From Methylomonas sp. (GTDB lineage: Bacteria > Pseudomonadota > Gammaproteobacteria > Methylococcales > Methylomonadaceae), in assembly GCF_023228165.1 (NCBI RefSeq), contig NZ_JALOBS010000011.1:62001-126000 (forward strand): DNA of 64,000 nt, written 5' to 3'. The notes under the pieces were generated by a model that was given only the letters and a program-made list of their open reading frames with translations, made no database searches and was not told the DNA's origin. The first letter of the stretch is position 1; each line of letters opens with the position of its first letter. Both the position numbers and the translations under genes were made by a program. Of the stretch, positions 45,106 to 54,857 are shown piece after piece.

Positions 45106-45458
45106 GACTGCCCCCTATAATGGATACCCAAGTAAACAACTACAATACAGTGTAGTCGGTCTCGGTTAATTTGTTATATGCATCACAAAACTTATTATTT
45201 GTTACGAGCTTAAGTTTAGGGCTGTCAATTCAAGCTGCAATATATAGTTTATCTATATATTATTAATCGGTAATTTATTTATTATTGATGGTCCTAATAT
45301 ATCGGTCAAGCCTGAAACTATATATTCAATCAGGAGCCGAGATAAGGCCGATAGAACGTTGTAAGTATGCGGCTAATCAGTCATTCGTTATTTTAAATGA
45401 ACAACCTGATAGAAATTTAGCAACTTGAAGGAGAGAAGGGGTTGTTGATATTTAAAGA
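45106..45458. other. 353-base AT-rich intergenic region
   Basis: No gene seen. Markedly AT-rich (for instance 45240-45290). It must contain the promoter of the minus-strand barrel gene and the end region of the minus-strand tRNA transcript. A small palindrome CTAC-N8-GTAG occurs near 45140-45155. Confidence 0.6.
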
Positions 45459-45534
<76 letters not shown>

Positions 45535-45768
45535 CCGTCAAGAGCCGCGCATTAAACAGGGTTATTGGCTTTTAGTCAACTACAAAAACGTGTTGGAAGC
45601 TTGTCTCGATTGGCTTTACTGCGTTGGTTTCTCGAAACTGCTTGTCAAATCAATCTTAAAAGTTCAGGGTCCGCTAGCGCCGGTAGTCACGATGAACGGG
45701 TTGGCTGGACACTCCCTGGCGTTTATGCAATTCTGTTAAATCAATTTTTAATAACTATATAGAGCATT

Positions 45769-46572
45769 ATGCTAGGTTTTACCGATATTGGCGGCTTCAT
45801 CATCGATATGGATGGCGTGCTCTGGCATGGCGATCGAGCGCTGCCGGGACTGGCTGCATTTTTTGATACGCTAAGAGATTTGAAACTGCCGTTTGTACTG
45901 GCCACTAATAATGCCAGTATCACTGCGGAGCAATATGTCAGCAAGTTGTCCGGCATGCTGGTTGAAATTGATATCCAGGAAATATTAACATCGGGTATGG
46001 CTACGGCCTTGTATTTGTCCGAACGTTATAAACCATCGGCGACACGGGTTTATGTGATCGGCAGTGCCGGCTTGAGGCAGCCTCTACTGGATAAAGGCTT
46101 CATATTGGCAGGCGAAAATGACCTGGAAGCCGTGCAATTGGTCGTCAGCGGTTTGGATAAAACCTTAACTTGGGAAAAACTATGTACAGCGGCGCTGCAT
46201 ATTCAGGCCGGTGCGGGTTTCTATGCCAGTAACGGCGACGTCACACTGCCCACCGAGCGCGGCTTTTTACCCGGTAACGGTGCGGCCTTGGCGGCGCTTA
46301 CCGCCGCCACCGGTGTTGTCCCCACCACCATCGGCAAACCGGCACCTATTATCTATCAGCAAGCGCTAACCCTATTGTCGGTGGCCCCCGAAGGTGTGGT
46401 GGCGATTGGCGATCGCCTCGATACCGATATTTTGGGCGCGGTACGGACCGGCATCCGCAGCGTGCTGGTCTTGTCTGGTATTTCGCGTGAAAGCGATATT
46501 CAAGCGCTTGATTACGGTCCGACTTGGGTGATGCAGGATATACGGGAACTGACTGAAGCCCTGCGCCAATAA
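45769..46572 (+). CDS. HAD-IIA family sugar phosphatase (NagD-like)
   Basis: 267 residues. Motif I GFIIDMDGVLWHGD with nucleophile Asp, motif II VLATNNAS, motif III lysine in TTIGKPAPIIYQQAL and motif IV GDRLDTDILGAV; the C2-type cap lies between motifs II and III (about residues 80-180). Family members dephosphorylate 2-phosphoglycolate, glycerol 3-phosphate or nucleotides. It ends 16 bases before dhaK, so a role in triose/glycerol phosphate turnover is a reasonable inference. Confidence 0.88.
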   Translation: MLGFTDIGGFIIDMDGVLWHGDRALPGLAAFFDTLRDLKLPFVLATNNASITAEQYVSKLSGMLVEIDIQEILTSGMATALYLSERYKPSATRVYVIGSAGLRQPLLDKGFILAGENDLEAVQLVVSGLDKTLTWEKLCTAALHIQAGAGFYASNGDVTLPTERGFLPGNGAALAALTAATGVVPTTIGKPAPIIYQQALTLLSVAPEGVVAIGDRLDTDILGAVRTGIRSVLVLSGISRESDIQALDYGPTWVMQDIRELTEALRQ

Positions 46573-46588
46573 CAAAAAGGAGACAAAC

Positions 46589-47575
46589 ATGAAAAAATTT
46601 ATCGACAACCCCGCCACTTTGTTGGATACCAGTTTGCAAGGCTTCGCCAAGGCCCATGCCGATATTGTTGAATTACATACCGAACCGAATTTTGTCAGTT
46701 GTAAACAGCGAAAAGTCGGCAAAGTGGCTTTGATTTCCGGGGGCGGCTCCGGACATGAACCGTTACACGCGGGATTTGTCGGTTACGGTATGCTGGATGC
46801 GGCTTGTCCCGGGCAGATTTTTACTTCGCCTACGCCCGACCAAATGCTGGCGGCGGCTCAAGCGGTTGACGGCGGAGCAGGGGTGTTGTTTATCGTCAAA
46901 AATTACGCCGGCGACGTGATGAATTTTGAAATGGCGGCGGAAATGCTGGATGGCCCGAATGCCAGTGTATTGGTCAATGATGATGTTTCACTCCCCAAGG
47001 ATCATCCGATAGGCCGGCGTGGGGTGGCTGGTACGGTAATGGTAGAAAAAATCGTCGGTGCCGCCGCCGAACAAGGCTATGACTTGGCAGCCTGTAAAGC
47101 ACTGGGTGAACGCGTGGTGCAAGCTACCGCTTCCATGGGTATCGCCTTGAGCAGTTGCACTGTGCCGGCCTTGGGTCATCCCACCTTCGAGATAGCGGAG
47201 GATGAAATCGAAATAGGCGTGGGCATTCATGGCGAACGCGGACGGGAAACCGGTAAGTTGTTACCCGCCAGCGAAATGATCGAGCAAATTGCCGGGCATA
47301 TTCAGGAGGAGTTACACCCAGAGGCCGGTCAGGCGGTTTTATTGCATGTAAACGGATTCGGCGGTACGCCATTGGTGGAATTGCATTTGGTGTATGAGTT
47401 GGCTTGGCGGTATTGGCAAAAACGCGGCTTGAATATCCAGCGTTCGTTGGTGGGAAACTACACCACATCGCTGGATATGGCCGGTTGTTCGCTAACCCTG
47501 ACCCTATTAGATGAAGAAATGCTGGGTTTGTGGGACGCACCGGTTAATACCGCTGCCTTACGCTGGGGTTGTTAA
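46589..47575 (+). CDS. dhaK: dihydroxyacetone kinase subunit DhaK
   Basis: 328 residues. Binds dihydroxyacetone covalently through a histidine, here in IGVGIHGERG. Motifs VALISGGGSGHEPLHAGFVG, ARG-type ASVLVNDDVSLP and the C-terminal LLHVNGFGGTPLVEL identify DhaK. The kinase needs the nucleotide-binding DhaL partner, which is present but on the opposite strand, tail to tail. No DhaM (PTS) gene is in the window. Good GGAG-type site (AAAAGGAGACAAAC) before the ATG. Confidence 0.93.
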   Translation: MKKFIDNPATLLDTSLQGFAKAHADIVELHTEPNFVSCKQRKVGKVALISGGGSGHEPLHAGFVGYGMLDAACPGQIFTSPTPDQMLAAAQAVDGGAGVLFIVKNYAGDVMNFEMAAEMLDGPNASVLVNDDVSLPKDHPIGRRGVAGTVMVEKIVGAAAEQGYDLAACKALGERVVQATASMGIALSSCTVPALGHPTFEIAEDEIEIGVGIHGERGRETGKLLPASEMIEQIAGHIQEELHPEAGQAVLLHVNGFGGTPLVELHLVYELAWRYWQKRGLNIQRSLVGNYTTSLDMAGCSLTLTLLDEEMLGLWDAPVNTAALRWGC

Positions 47576-47590
47576 TTGATGCGATCGATG

Positions 47591-47614
47591 CAGGCGGAGG
47601 ATGATTTCCGCCTG
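47591..47614. terminator. hairpin between convergent dhaK and dhaL
   Basis: CAGGCGGA/TCCGCCTG, eight pairs with a loop of eight bases, no T-tract. Likely a shared transcription-end hairpin. Confidence 0.5.
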
Positions 47615-47620
47615 TGGCGA

Positions 47621-48256
47621 TTATGACGCGGATCTGATTTGCTGGGCAATTGCCGCGATCATCAATTGTGCGGTTTTGGCACCGGCATCGATATGTCCTT
47701 TGCTGCGCTCGCCTAAAAATGAAGCCCGGCCTTTGGTAGCCAGCATGTCGCGGGTACTTTCCACACCGACTTCGGCCGTAGTACAGACCTGATCTAAAAT
47801 AGCGTTTAAGTCTTTGCCTTCGGATACGGCCTGTTTCAAGGTTTTTGCTACCGGTACCCAAACGTCCAGCATGGTTTTTTCACCCACATCCGCCTTACCG
47901 CGATGCTTGACGGCTTCTACTGCTAACTGAAACGCTTCGGCAAAAGTCTGCATACCCGCCGGTTTATCTTTGCTGTTTTTGTGTAGAGCGATAAATAACG
48001 TTGCGTATAAAGAGCCCGATGCCCCGCCGATTGCCGCCATCACCGTCATGCCGATTTTTTGCCAGGCCGCCGGCCAATCCAGGTTGGCGATTTCCGTAGC
48101 GTGGCTTTGCAAGGCCTCTAGGCCGCGCTGTAAATTAAACACATGATCGCCATCGCCAATGGCTTGGTCCAATTCCGTTACGGTCTCGGCATGGTCGTTG
48201 AGCGTGGCGGATATCGCTTCTAATAACTGGGGAAATATCGCAGGTGTTAGCGGCAT
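47621..48256 (-). CDS. dhaL: dihydroxyacetone kinase subunit DhaL
   Basis: 211 residues from ATG 48256 (GGAG six bases upstream); the frame opens further to 48325 but MPLTPAIFPQLLEAISATLN is the family start. Nucleotide-binding helical-barrel subunit: TELDQAIGDGDHVFNLQRG holds the Mg2+-binding aspartates and IGGASGSLYATLF the phosphate loop. Length equals free-standing DhaL (about 210) rather than fused ATP-type kinases. Faces dhaK tail to tail. Confidence 0.92.
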   Translation of the reverse strand: MPLTPAIFPQLLEAISATLNDHAETVTELDQAIGDGDHVFNLQRGLEALQSHATEIANLDWPAAWQKIGMTVMAAIGGASGSLYATLFIALHKNSKDKPAGMQTFAEAFQLAVEAVKHRGKADVGEKTMLDVWVPVAKTLKQAVSEGKDLNAILDQVCTTAEVGVESTRDMLATKGRASFLGERSKGHIDAGAKTAQLMIAAIAQQIRSAS

Positions 48257-48483
48257 GCAGACTCCATGGTAGCTGGTTTTTGTGAATGGCGAGAATAGCG
48301 CTTGCCAACCCGGCTGTCCAGACAATACCTCGCATTAGCTCCGCTGCTGCGTCAACTTGCCGCACCATGGCGGCTTTAATTAGGGTAAATCCGTCCTTTT
48401 CAGAACGCTAAATCAGTTAAAATTGAATAAGCAGTAACGTTATCCCGGATTAAATCCAAGAACCCGTAGCAAATGGAATCAAG

Positions 48484-50889
48484 ATGTACATGACAAGTAA
48501 AAAAACTATTCTGAAAAATCTAGGTATTGCTGTATTGAGTACTGGACTGGTAGCCTGCGATGGCGCCGATGAACGTAAAGCCAAATACATGGAGGAAGGC
48601 AGTCAATTGTATCAAGCCGGCGATTACGAAAAAGCCCAGCTGGCTTACAAAAATGTGTTACAGATTGACCCTAAAAACTGGGAAAGCCGTTTCCAAATGG
48701 CTGAAACACTGAGTAAACAAGGCCATATAGAAAAGGCATTTAAGGAATACAACACCGTCGTGGCAAATGATGAAAATCATGTCATGGCCCGGGTGAGGGT
48801 AGGACAGTTATTATTATTGAACCGGGCAATCGATGAGGCCGAAAAAATGGCCAATGAGGCCTTAGCCAAGGAACCTGATAATGTCGAGGCGCTGGTGTTG
48901 AATGCCGGCGTACAAATGGCCAAAAACAATAGCGATGCCGCGATTGCCTTCGTCGATAAAGCCCTGCAAAAAAGCCCGGACGATGCTTCGGCAATTTTGA
49001 TGTTGGCGTCCATCAAGGTCAAAAGCAACCAAATCGACGATGCTGTTACCCTGTTAAAACAAGCCATAGAAAAAAAGCCCGATAGCGTGAATCTGCGTAC
49101 CATGCTGGTGGGTATCTACGCTCGCAACAAACAGATTCCCGAAGCGGAAGCGTTATTGGAATCCATCGTCAAGGTTCAACCGAACGAAGTGCTGCATTAC
49201 AAAAATCTGGCTCTGTTTCAGGTGGGTACTAATCAGCTGGATAAAGCGGAATCCACATTACGCGACGCCGTGGAAAAGTTGCCGGAAAATGATAGTGCCA
49301 AAACCAATTTGATCGATTTTCTAGTTGAAAAACGCAGCTTGGATGTGGCGATTGCCGAGTTATTGCCGTTTATTGAGCAAAGACCCGACGATTATGTACT
49401 GAAATTTAAGTTGGCTTCCTTGCAGCTGGCCAATAAACACGCGGATAAAGCCGAAGAAACCCTTAAACAAATCATAGAGGCCGATAAATTAGGCCCGAAT
49501 GGTCTTACTGCCCGCAACAAACTGGCTTCCTTTTATGCTGCCGGTAAACGCGTTGACGAAGCCAAGGCTTTGAACAAAGAAGTATTGGAGGCTAATCCAA
49601 GAGATGGCGAAGCGTTGACTTTACGTGGCCAGTTTGCCCTGGCGGAAAATAAAATCGACGATGCGATTGGCGATTTCCGTTCGGTATTGGTTGATCAACC
49701 CAATAACGTCAATGTATTAAAACTATTGGCGGCGGCGCATCTGCGCAATAAGGAACCCGAATTAGCCAAAGAGAATATGGAAAAAGTGGTGGCTATTGCG
49801 CCGGGCGATGAAACCGCACGCTTGGATCTGGCCAGTCTGCATTTACAGGCAGGTAAGGAAGATTTGGCCAGACAGCAAATCACCGAGCTTTTGAAAGCCA
49901 ATCCCAAAAGTCATAAAGGATTAGAGAGTCTGTTCAAGTTGGAGGTTGCCAAAAAGCAATGGGATAAAGCCCAGGGCGTAGCCAAGCAAGTTCAACAAAC
50001 CTTTCCGGACGACGCGGCCGGTTTTTATATGTCCGGCTTAGGTTACCAAGCGGAAGGCAAGCTGGATTCAGCTATTGAGGCTTTTAAACAGGCTTTGGTC
50101 AAAAAACCGGATGCTATCGAACCGTTGACTGAAATAGTCAAAACTTACATGGCGCAAAAACAACCGGCCAAGGCGGTATCCGAGCTACAGCAGGTGATAA
50201 AAAAATATCCGGATCATTTTATTGCCGATAACTTGTTAGGCGGTGTTTATCTCAGCGAGCAGAAATTCGCCGAAGCCAAAACGGCTTTCAATAAAGCCAT
50301 GCAAATTAAACCTGAATGGTTCAGCCCTTATCGTAATCTGGCCTTGTCCGAGTTAATGCAAAAAAACAAATCGGAAGCCATTAAAATCTATACCACAGGG
50401 ATAGAAAAAACCAAAGGTTCGATGGAGTTGGTGGAAGATTTGGCCAGGCTTTACCATGCCGGTGGCGAGCATGACAAAGCCCTGGCGCTATATGAAGATG
50501 CGTATAAGCGGTATCCACAGTCAGCTTTAGCCGTCAATAATCTGGCAAGCTATTTGTCTGATTATGCGGATAGCCCGGAAAACCTGGAGCGTGCCGCTAA
50601 AATGGCGGAACCGTTGGCAAAATCCAATAATGCCAACTTTTTGGATACGGTAGGCTGGATTGCCTATAAACAGGATAAATTGGAATTGGCTGCAAACTTG
50701 CTGTCTAAGGCATTGCAAGCGGCACCTGATTCAGTCATTACCAATTTCCATATCGGCATGCTGTATGTCAAACAGAATGACACCGGCAAAGCTGAGCAGC
50801 ATTTGCAAAAAGCGCTGGAATCAAAAGCCAAGTTTGACGGCATGGATGAGGCGAAACAGGCTTTGGAGAAAATTAAACAAGGCGGTTAA
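48484..50889 (+). CDS. PEP-CTERM/XrtA-system TPR lipoprotein (PrsT-like)
   Basis: 801 residues. Lipobox LVAC near residue 25 (GLVACDGADE) marks it as a lipoprotein. The rest is a superhelix of about 20 TPR units (for example GDYEKAQLAYKNVLQIDPKN, EKMANEALAKEPDNVEAL). This matches the PrsT family found beside exosortase-linked exopolysaccharide genes, where it is thought to help assembly or export. Divergent gap of 227 bases upstream; convergent with the export operon across a hairpin. Confidence 0.85.
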   Translation: MYMTSKKTILKNLGIAVLSTGLVACDGADERKAKYMEEGSQLYQAGDYEKAQLAYKNVLQIDPKNWESRFQMAETLSKQGHIEKAFKEYNTVVANDENHVMARVRVGQLLLLNRAIDEAEKMANEALAKEPDNVEALVLNAGVQMAKNNSDAAIAFVDKALQKSPDDASAILMLASIKVKSNQIDDAVTLLKQAIEKKPDSVNLRTMLVGIYARNKQIPEAEALLESIVKVQPNEVLHYKNLALFQVGTNQLDKAESTLRDAVEKLPENDSAKTNLIDFLVEKRSLDVAIAELLPFIEQRPDDYVLKFKLASLQLANKHADKAEETLKQIIEADKLGPNGLTARNKLASFYAAGKRVDEAKALNKEVLEANPRDGEALTLRGQFALAENKIDDAIGDFRSVLVDQPNNVNVLKLLAAAHLRNKEPELAKENMEKVVAIAPGDETARLDLASLHLQAGKEDLARQQITELLKANPKSHKGLESLFKLEVAKKQWDKAQGVAKQVQQTFPDDAAGFYMSGLGYQAEGKLDSAIEAFKQALVKKPDAIEPLTEIVKTYMAQKQPAKAVSELQQVIKKYPDHFIADNLLGGVYLSEQKFAEAKTAFNKAMQIKPEWFSPYRNLALSELMQKNKSEAIKIYTTGIEKTKGSMELVEDLARLYHAGGEHDKALALYEDAYKRYPQSALAVNNLASYLSDYADSPENLERAAKMAEPLAKSNNANFLDTVGWIAYKQDKLELAANLLSKALQAAPDSVITNFHIGMLYVKQNDTGKAEQHLQKALESKAKFDGMDEAKQALEKIKQGG

Positions 50890-50902
50890 TTTTGCCGATA
50901 CA

Positions 50903-50931
50903 GGCTGCCGCCATCGCGGCAGCCTTGGTTT
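50903..50931. terminator. terminator hairpin
   Basis: GGCTGCCGC (50903-50911) / GCGGCAGCC (50916-50924), nine GC-rich pairs with loop CATC, followed by TTGGTTT. Lies between the TPR gene and the convergent autokinase-like gene. Confidence 0.75.
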
Positions 50932-50984
50932 ATACTGAAAGCTTGATGGTTTGCGGTTGGTTGCGGCAAACCAGGGCAATGGGA

Positions 50985-51764
50985 TTAATCCTGGAAAGGG
51001 ATTTTATGATCGGTTGATTTATTGAATACCGTACCCAGTACATTAATATCTTTTAACAAGGTGGCGGCATGCTTAAGTTCGTCGCTTTTCGTTTTACCTT
51101 CCTCCACCACCAGTAACACGCAATCCACATAGGGCGAAAAGCCCAAGGTGTCGTCGTGAGACAAAATAGGCGGCATATCGAAAATAATGATACGGGAAGG
51201 ATAACGGCTTTTCAGTTCATTGACCAAACGTACCATTTTCGGTGAGCGTAACATTTCCGTCGAATTAAACAGCGGCTTACCGGCGGGCAATACGACCAAG
51301 CGGTCTATGCCTGGATTGATCAGCATCGAGCTGATTTCTTTATCGTGTAACAAATAATCGCTGAGGCCGGTATCGGTTTGAATACCGAACAAATTCGCAA
51401 TGGCCGGGTTCAAAAAATTGGCATCGACCAATAACGCCGTTTTATCCAGTTCCATGGCAATACTGATGGCTAAATTGGCAGCGGTCAGACTATTGCCGGT
51501 TTTGTCGCTGGTACTGGTAATGGCTAGGGTTTTCCATTCCATTGAGTCCATGCTCTGCAAGCAGCGGGTCCGCAACATGCGATAGGCTTCCAGCCAAGGT
51601 CCGGGCGTAAAAGCCGAAATAATACGGTTTTCCTTGAGCAGTTGTTGGTTGGGTGTATGTACCCGGGTTTGGCTATAGGCGACATTGAGGCCGTCCCGAT
51701 TGGCATCGCCAGACCCGGCATTCGATGGTTGGTTTTTATCTGCTAATGTTTGAATGGAATTCAT
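50985..51764 (-). CDS. XrtA-type tyrosine autokinase-like ATPase with degenerate P-loop
   Basis: 259 residues. BY-kinase/ParA-like fold expected to switch the Wzz partner during polysaccharide export. The P-loop region reads TSDKTGNSLTAANLAIS: the first (signature) lysine is kept but the usual GK(S/T) lysine is Asn. Walker A' is conserved (KTALLVDANFLNPAIANLF) and Walker B is IIIFDMPPILSHDD. The usual C-terminal tyrosine cluster is missing; the protein ends KSTDHKIPFQD. It may be a pseudo-kinase. Last gene of the wza-barrel-wzz set, 16 bases after wzz. Confidence 0.82.
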   Translation of the reverse strand: MNSIQTLADKNQPSNAGSGDANRDGLNVAYSQTRVHTPNQQLLKENRIISAFTPGPWLEAYRMLRTRCLQSMDSMEWKTLAITSTSDKTGNSLTAANLAISIAMELDKTALLVDANFLNPAIANLFGIQTDTGLSDYLLHDKEISSMLINPGIDRLVVLPAGKPLFNSTEMLRSPKMVRLVNELKSRYPSRIIIFDMPPILSHDDTLGFSPYVDCVLLVVEEGKTKSDELKHAATLLKDINVLGTVFNKSTDHKIPFQD

Positions 51765-51780
51765 GGCTGATCTCGGTTAG

Positions 51781-53525
51781 TTATAAGCCGCCTGCCACGC
51801 GGAGTAGTTTGTACCAAAATACATCCAGAGGCATGAACAGGAAGTGGAAAATCAACGTGGCGGCAAGCGCCGTAATCAAGGCGCCCAACATGAGGGTCCG
51901 GCGCCGAGTTTGATATTTTTGTTTTTCTACCCGGCTTTCGAGATAAGGGATAGTGGCCAGCGGCGCTACGCCCAAGATATTAGTGATGGTTTTTTCGCTG
52001 TGTATACTGGCATCCATCATCTCGGCTAACGCCACGGTACCGAAGCCGCCGCCAATGGCCAATACAAACCCCAGGAAAAGAATGGCCATGCGATTAGGGC
52101 TGACCGGTTCCAGAGGCTCTTGCGGTGGATCAATCAAAGTAAAGCGCTCGCCTTTCTTTTCAATTTCCAGTTGTTGCGAGATTTGGGCTTCCATTTCCCG
52201 GACACTGACTTCCTGATAGCGCTGATTGGTATTATTCAGCTCTTGCACCAAATCCATATAATCTTTTTCGACCAAAGGCGATTGCATGAGGTTATTTCGC
52301 AATTCTTCGATGCGGTTCCGAATTTTTCCGCGGGTAATCTCTATCGATTTGATATCTGAATTCGCCGCGTCCAGCTGGGATCTAAGGGTAATGTAAGCGG
52401 GGTTGTCCGGTTCCAAGGCAACATTGGAATAGTTGTTTTGACTGGCCTCGATCAGCGCTTGTTGCAAGGATGAGATTTGTTTTTGCAGTTTGATCACGTC
52501 GGGATGTTTGTCTGAATATTGCTTCAGTAACACTGCCAGTTCGGCTTTATTCTCGGTCAATTCGGCATTCATTTTATTTAAATCGGTATTGGAGCCGATC
52601 TCTTTTTGTAATGACTCGATTTCGCGTTTGGTTTTAATCACATCCGGATGGTTATCGGAATAACGTGCCAATAGAGAAGGATATTGGGACTGCAATTCTT
52701 TTAAACGGTCTTTCATATCGAATACCCGGTTGCCTGCCGCATTGGTGGCCATGGCATTCGGGTCTATTTGCGCCAGTTGTCCTTCCAGATAAAAGCGCCG
52801 GTCTAATGCATTGCGTTCCTGAGTATCCAGACTCATCAGTTGGTTGGTCAGGGACGTCAATTCCTGTTGATTCAATTGATTGATTTCCGGCAGTTGTTGC
52901 AGGTTTTGTTCTTTAAAAGTGGCCAGTTTGGCTTGCAGTTCCTGAATTTTTACTTTGAGACGGCGGGCCTCTTCACCCAGAAACAGGGCGGCATTTTCTG
53001 CTGACTCCGTTCTGGATTTGATATTTTCTTTTAAAAACAAAGACGTTAATTCGTTCGCCACTTTTTGGGCCAGGATGGGCGAATGATCGTCGAAAGCCAG
53101 TACAAAAGCTATGGTGGCTTTGGTGGGGGCGCCATTGCGCGGATCGATAACGTCCGCGCTAATGGTTTCGACTTTAATCCGTTCACGCATTTTCTCCAAA
53201 ATGACTTCTTCCGGTTTGGATTTGCGGTCGTCGGCGTATAGATCGTATTTTTTGATGATTTCGACCAGATTGGAGCGCGACATGATGCGCTGACTGATAA
53301 TCTGGATACGCTGATCCGCAAAAGTAGTAACCGTCGATCTGACCAATTCGGAAGGGATCTCTTGTTCTTCGATCAAAATGGTGGCCGTGGAACTAAATAC
53401 CGATGGTAGCGCTACGGCTAAAACAATGCTTAGTAAGGCGATGACAACAAGCGGAATGATTAAAAATCTACGGCGCTTTTTGACTATCTTCAGATAATCT
53501 TTAATGTCGGGGGTTTGATTTCCAC
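51781..53525 (-). CDS. Wzz/GumC-type polysaccharide chain-length determinant, apparent frameshift near the start
   Basis: About 581 residues if one base is restored. A GTG at 53525 has AGGTGA seven bases upstream and begins VEIKPP, but the frame then stops after 11 codons. The rest of the protein, starting DIKDYLKIVKKRRRFLIIPL, is open in the other frame with no usable start before a TTG at 53376. Adding one C to the C5 run (plus-strand G5 at 53509-53513) joins them into a perfect Wzz N-terminus. The protein has two membrane helices (about 20-42 and near the C-terminus), long coiled coils, and the PxxP motif region PPQEPLEPVSPNR. TIGR03007-like. Confidence 0.85.
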
Positions 53526-53526
53526 G

Positions 53527-54831
53527 TTATTTCACCTGGCGATTGATTTGTGGTTGGTAAGAAAATTGTAGTTGTATATTGTTGCCAAAGGCGGTTTGAT
53601 TAATGGAACCGAATTCCAGTTGGCGATACGAATAAGACAAGTTTAAGTTAATTTCCGGAGTCCAGCGCCATTGGATGTTGGGCGTCAGGGTTATCATGGT
53701 CCTGGTATTGTTGGTGCTATTGTTGATCGTGGCGGTCGATTCGGATAACAGGTAGCTGGCGTTTATACCCGAACTCCAGCGTTCGGTTAAGTTGTAACGA
53801 GCGTTTGCAGAGAAGGAGGTGGTGTTGCGTTGGCCGCTAGTACTTGCTGGAGATAATTGTCGTGAACCTTTTAAATCAATACTGCCCCAATCGTATTTTC
53901 GATTGAAGTCGCCCGAAAATACGTTGCCGCTGGTTTTGGATGATTGAGTAGATACAGTAGGTTGGTTAGGTAATCCAAATTGACTAGGCGGTAATCCGAA
54001 AAAATCGATGTTCTGAAAGGAGCTAACATCTGTAGTGGTATCCCTGATGCCGGCGGACAAGGATAACCGTGTCCGTTCATCATAAGCATACTGAAAGCCG
54101 GCTTGATAATTAAAGGTAGTGGCCTTTTGGCTAAAACCGGAAGTGACTGGAAAAGGAGTATTTAGATAAAAACCAGGAGGATTTTCACCGGATGTGCTGA
54201 ACAGGGAATAAGAACCGGTTAAATTGACCGAAAATCGTTCTGAGAAGCCATGTGTTAAGGTTGCGGCGTATTGTTGATTAGAGTAATCGGAAAATGAACG
54301 GCTGGTAGTTAACCCTGGCGTCTTTTCGAAAGTAACATCTATGTAGTTATACGACAGTTGAAGTGCATCGCGCTCATTTAAGTTATAGGTGAGTGTCGGC
54401 GAAACCGAGCGGGTGGTTTTGGGAATCTGAAGTTGCAGGTTGAAGGCGTTGTCGGTCAGATCCAGCTGGGTATTGATGGTTGACTGTTCGGCGTAGCGTG
54501 CAGATAAATCTGTTTTAAAACGCTCGCCAGTATATTGATGTTCGATATTGGCGATTTTTTCGGAAAAGTTCAGGTTGGATTCGCCGTGATAAATCAGTTC
54601 ATTCCATTTGAATGTAGTGTTCAAGGCATGGTTTTCAGCCATGTAGCCGAGCAATACGCCCGGCGACAGCGTAGTAACAAAATTGTCGCGGGTTGGATTG
54701 ATCTGCATGCGCAGGTTGTCAGTGTAGCGTTCGGTTGCGCCGAAGTTTGGTTCGAACAACCAGTCAAACGCTTGGCAGTTATGACTAAACACAACCAGGA
54801 CAGGAAGCAACTGCTTCGTCTTGAATTTCAT
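53527..54831 (-). CDS. outer-membrane beta-barrel protein of PEP-CTERM/EPS cluster (TIGR03016-like)
   Basis: 434 residues. Signal peptide MKFKTKQLLPVLVVFSHNCQ then AFDWLFEPNFGATERYTDNL, the typical start of these EPS-cluster barrel proteins. Repeated amphipathic strands such as DALQLSYNYIDVTFEK and RTRLSLSAGIRDTTTD fill the rest. Position between the Wza-like and Wzz-like genes suggests an outer-membrane role in polymer export. Its TAA is one base before the wzz GTG. Confidence 0.8.
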   Translation of the reverse strand: MKFKTKQLLPVLVVFSHNCQAFDWLFEPNFGATERYTDNLRMQINPTRDNFVTTLSPGVLLGYMAENHALNTTFKWNELIYHGESNLNFSEKIANIEHQYTGERFKTDLSARYAEQSTINTQLDLTDNAFNLQLQIPKTTRSVSPTLTYNLNERDALQLSYNYIDVTFEKTPGLTTSRSFSDYSNQQYAATLTHGFSERFSVNLTGSYSLFSTSGENPPGFYLNTPFPVTSGFSQKATTFNYQAGFQYAYDERTRLSLSAGIRDTTTDVSSFQNIDFFGLPPSQFGLPNQPTVSTQSSKTSGNVFSGDFNRKYDWGSIDLKGSRQLSPASTSGQRNTTSFSANARYNLTERWSSGINASYLLSESTATINNSTNNTRTMITLTPNIQWRWTPEINLNLSYSYRQLEFGSINQTAFGNNIQLQFSYQPQINRQVK

Positions 54832-54857
54832 CTGTACAAACTCTATCTACCTTGTCC

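Noticed and set aside
45565..45762. 65-codon plus-strand frame between tRNA-Phe and the HAD gene
   Set aside because: No RBS, no family resemblance; probably leader sequence of the HAD-dhaK transcript.
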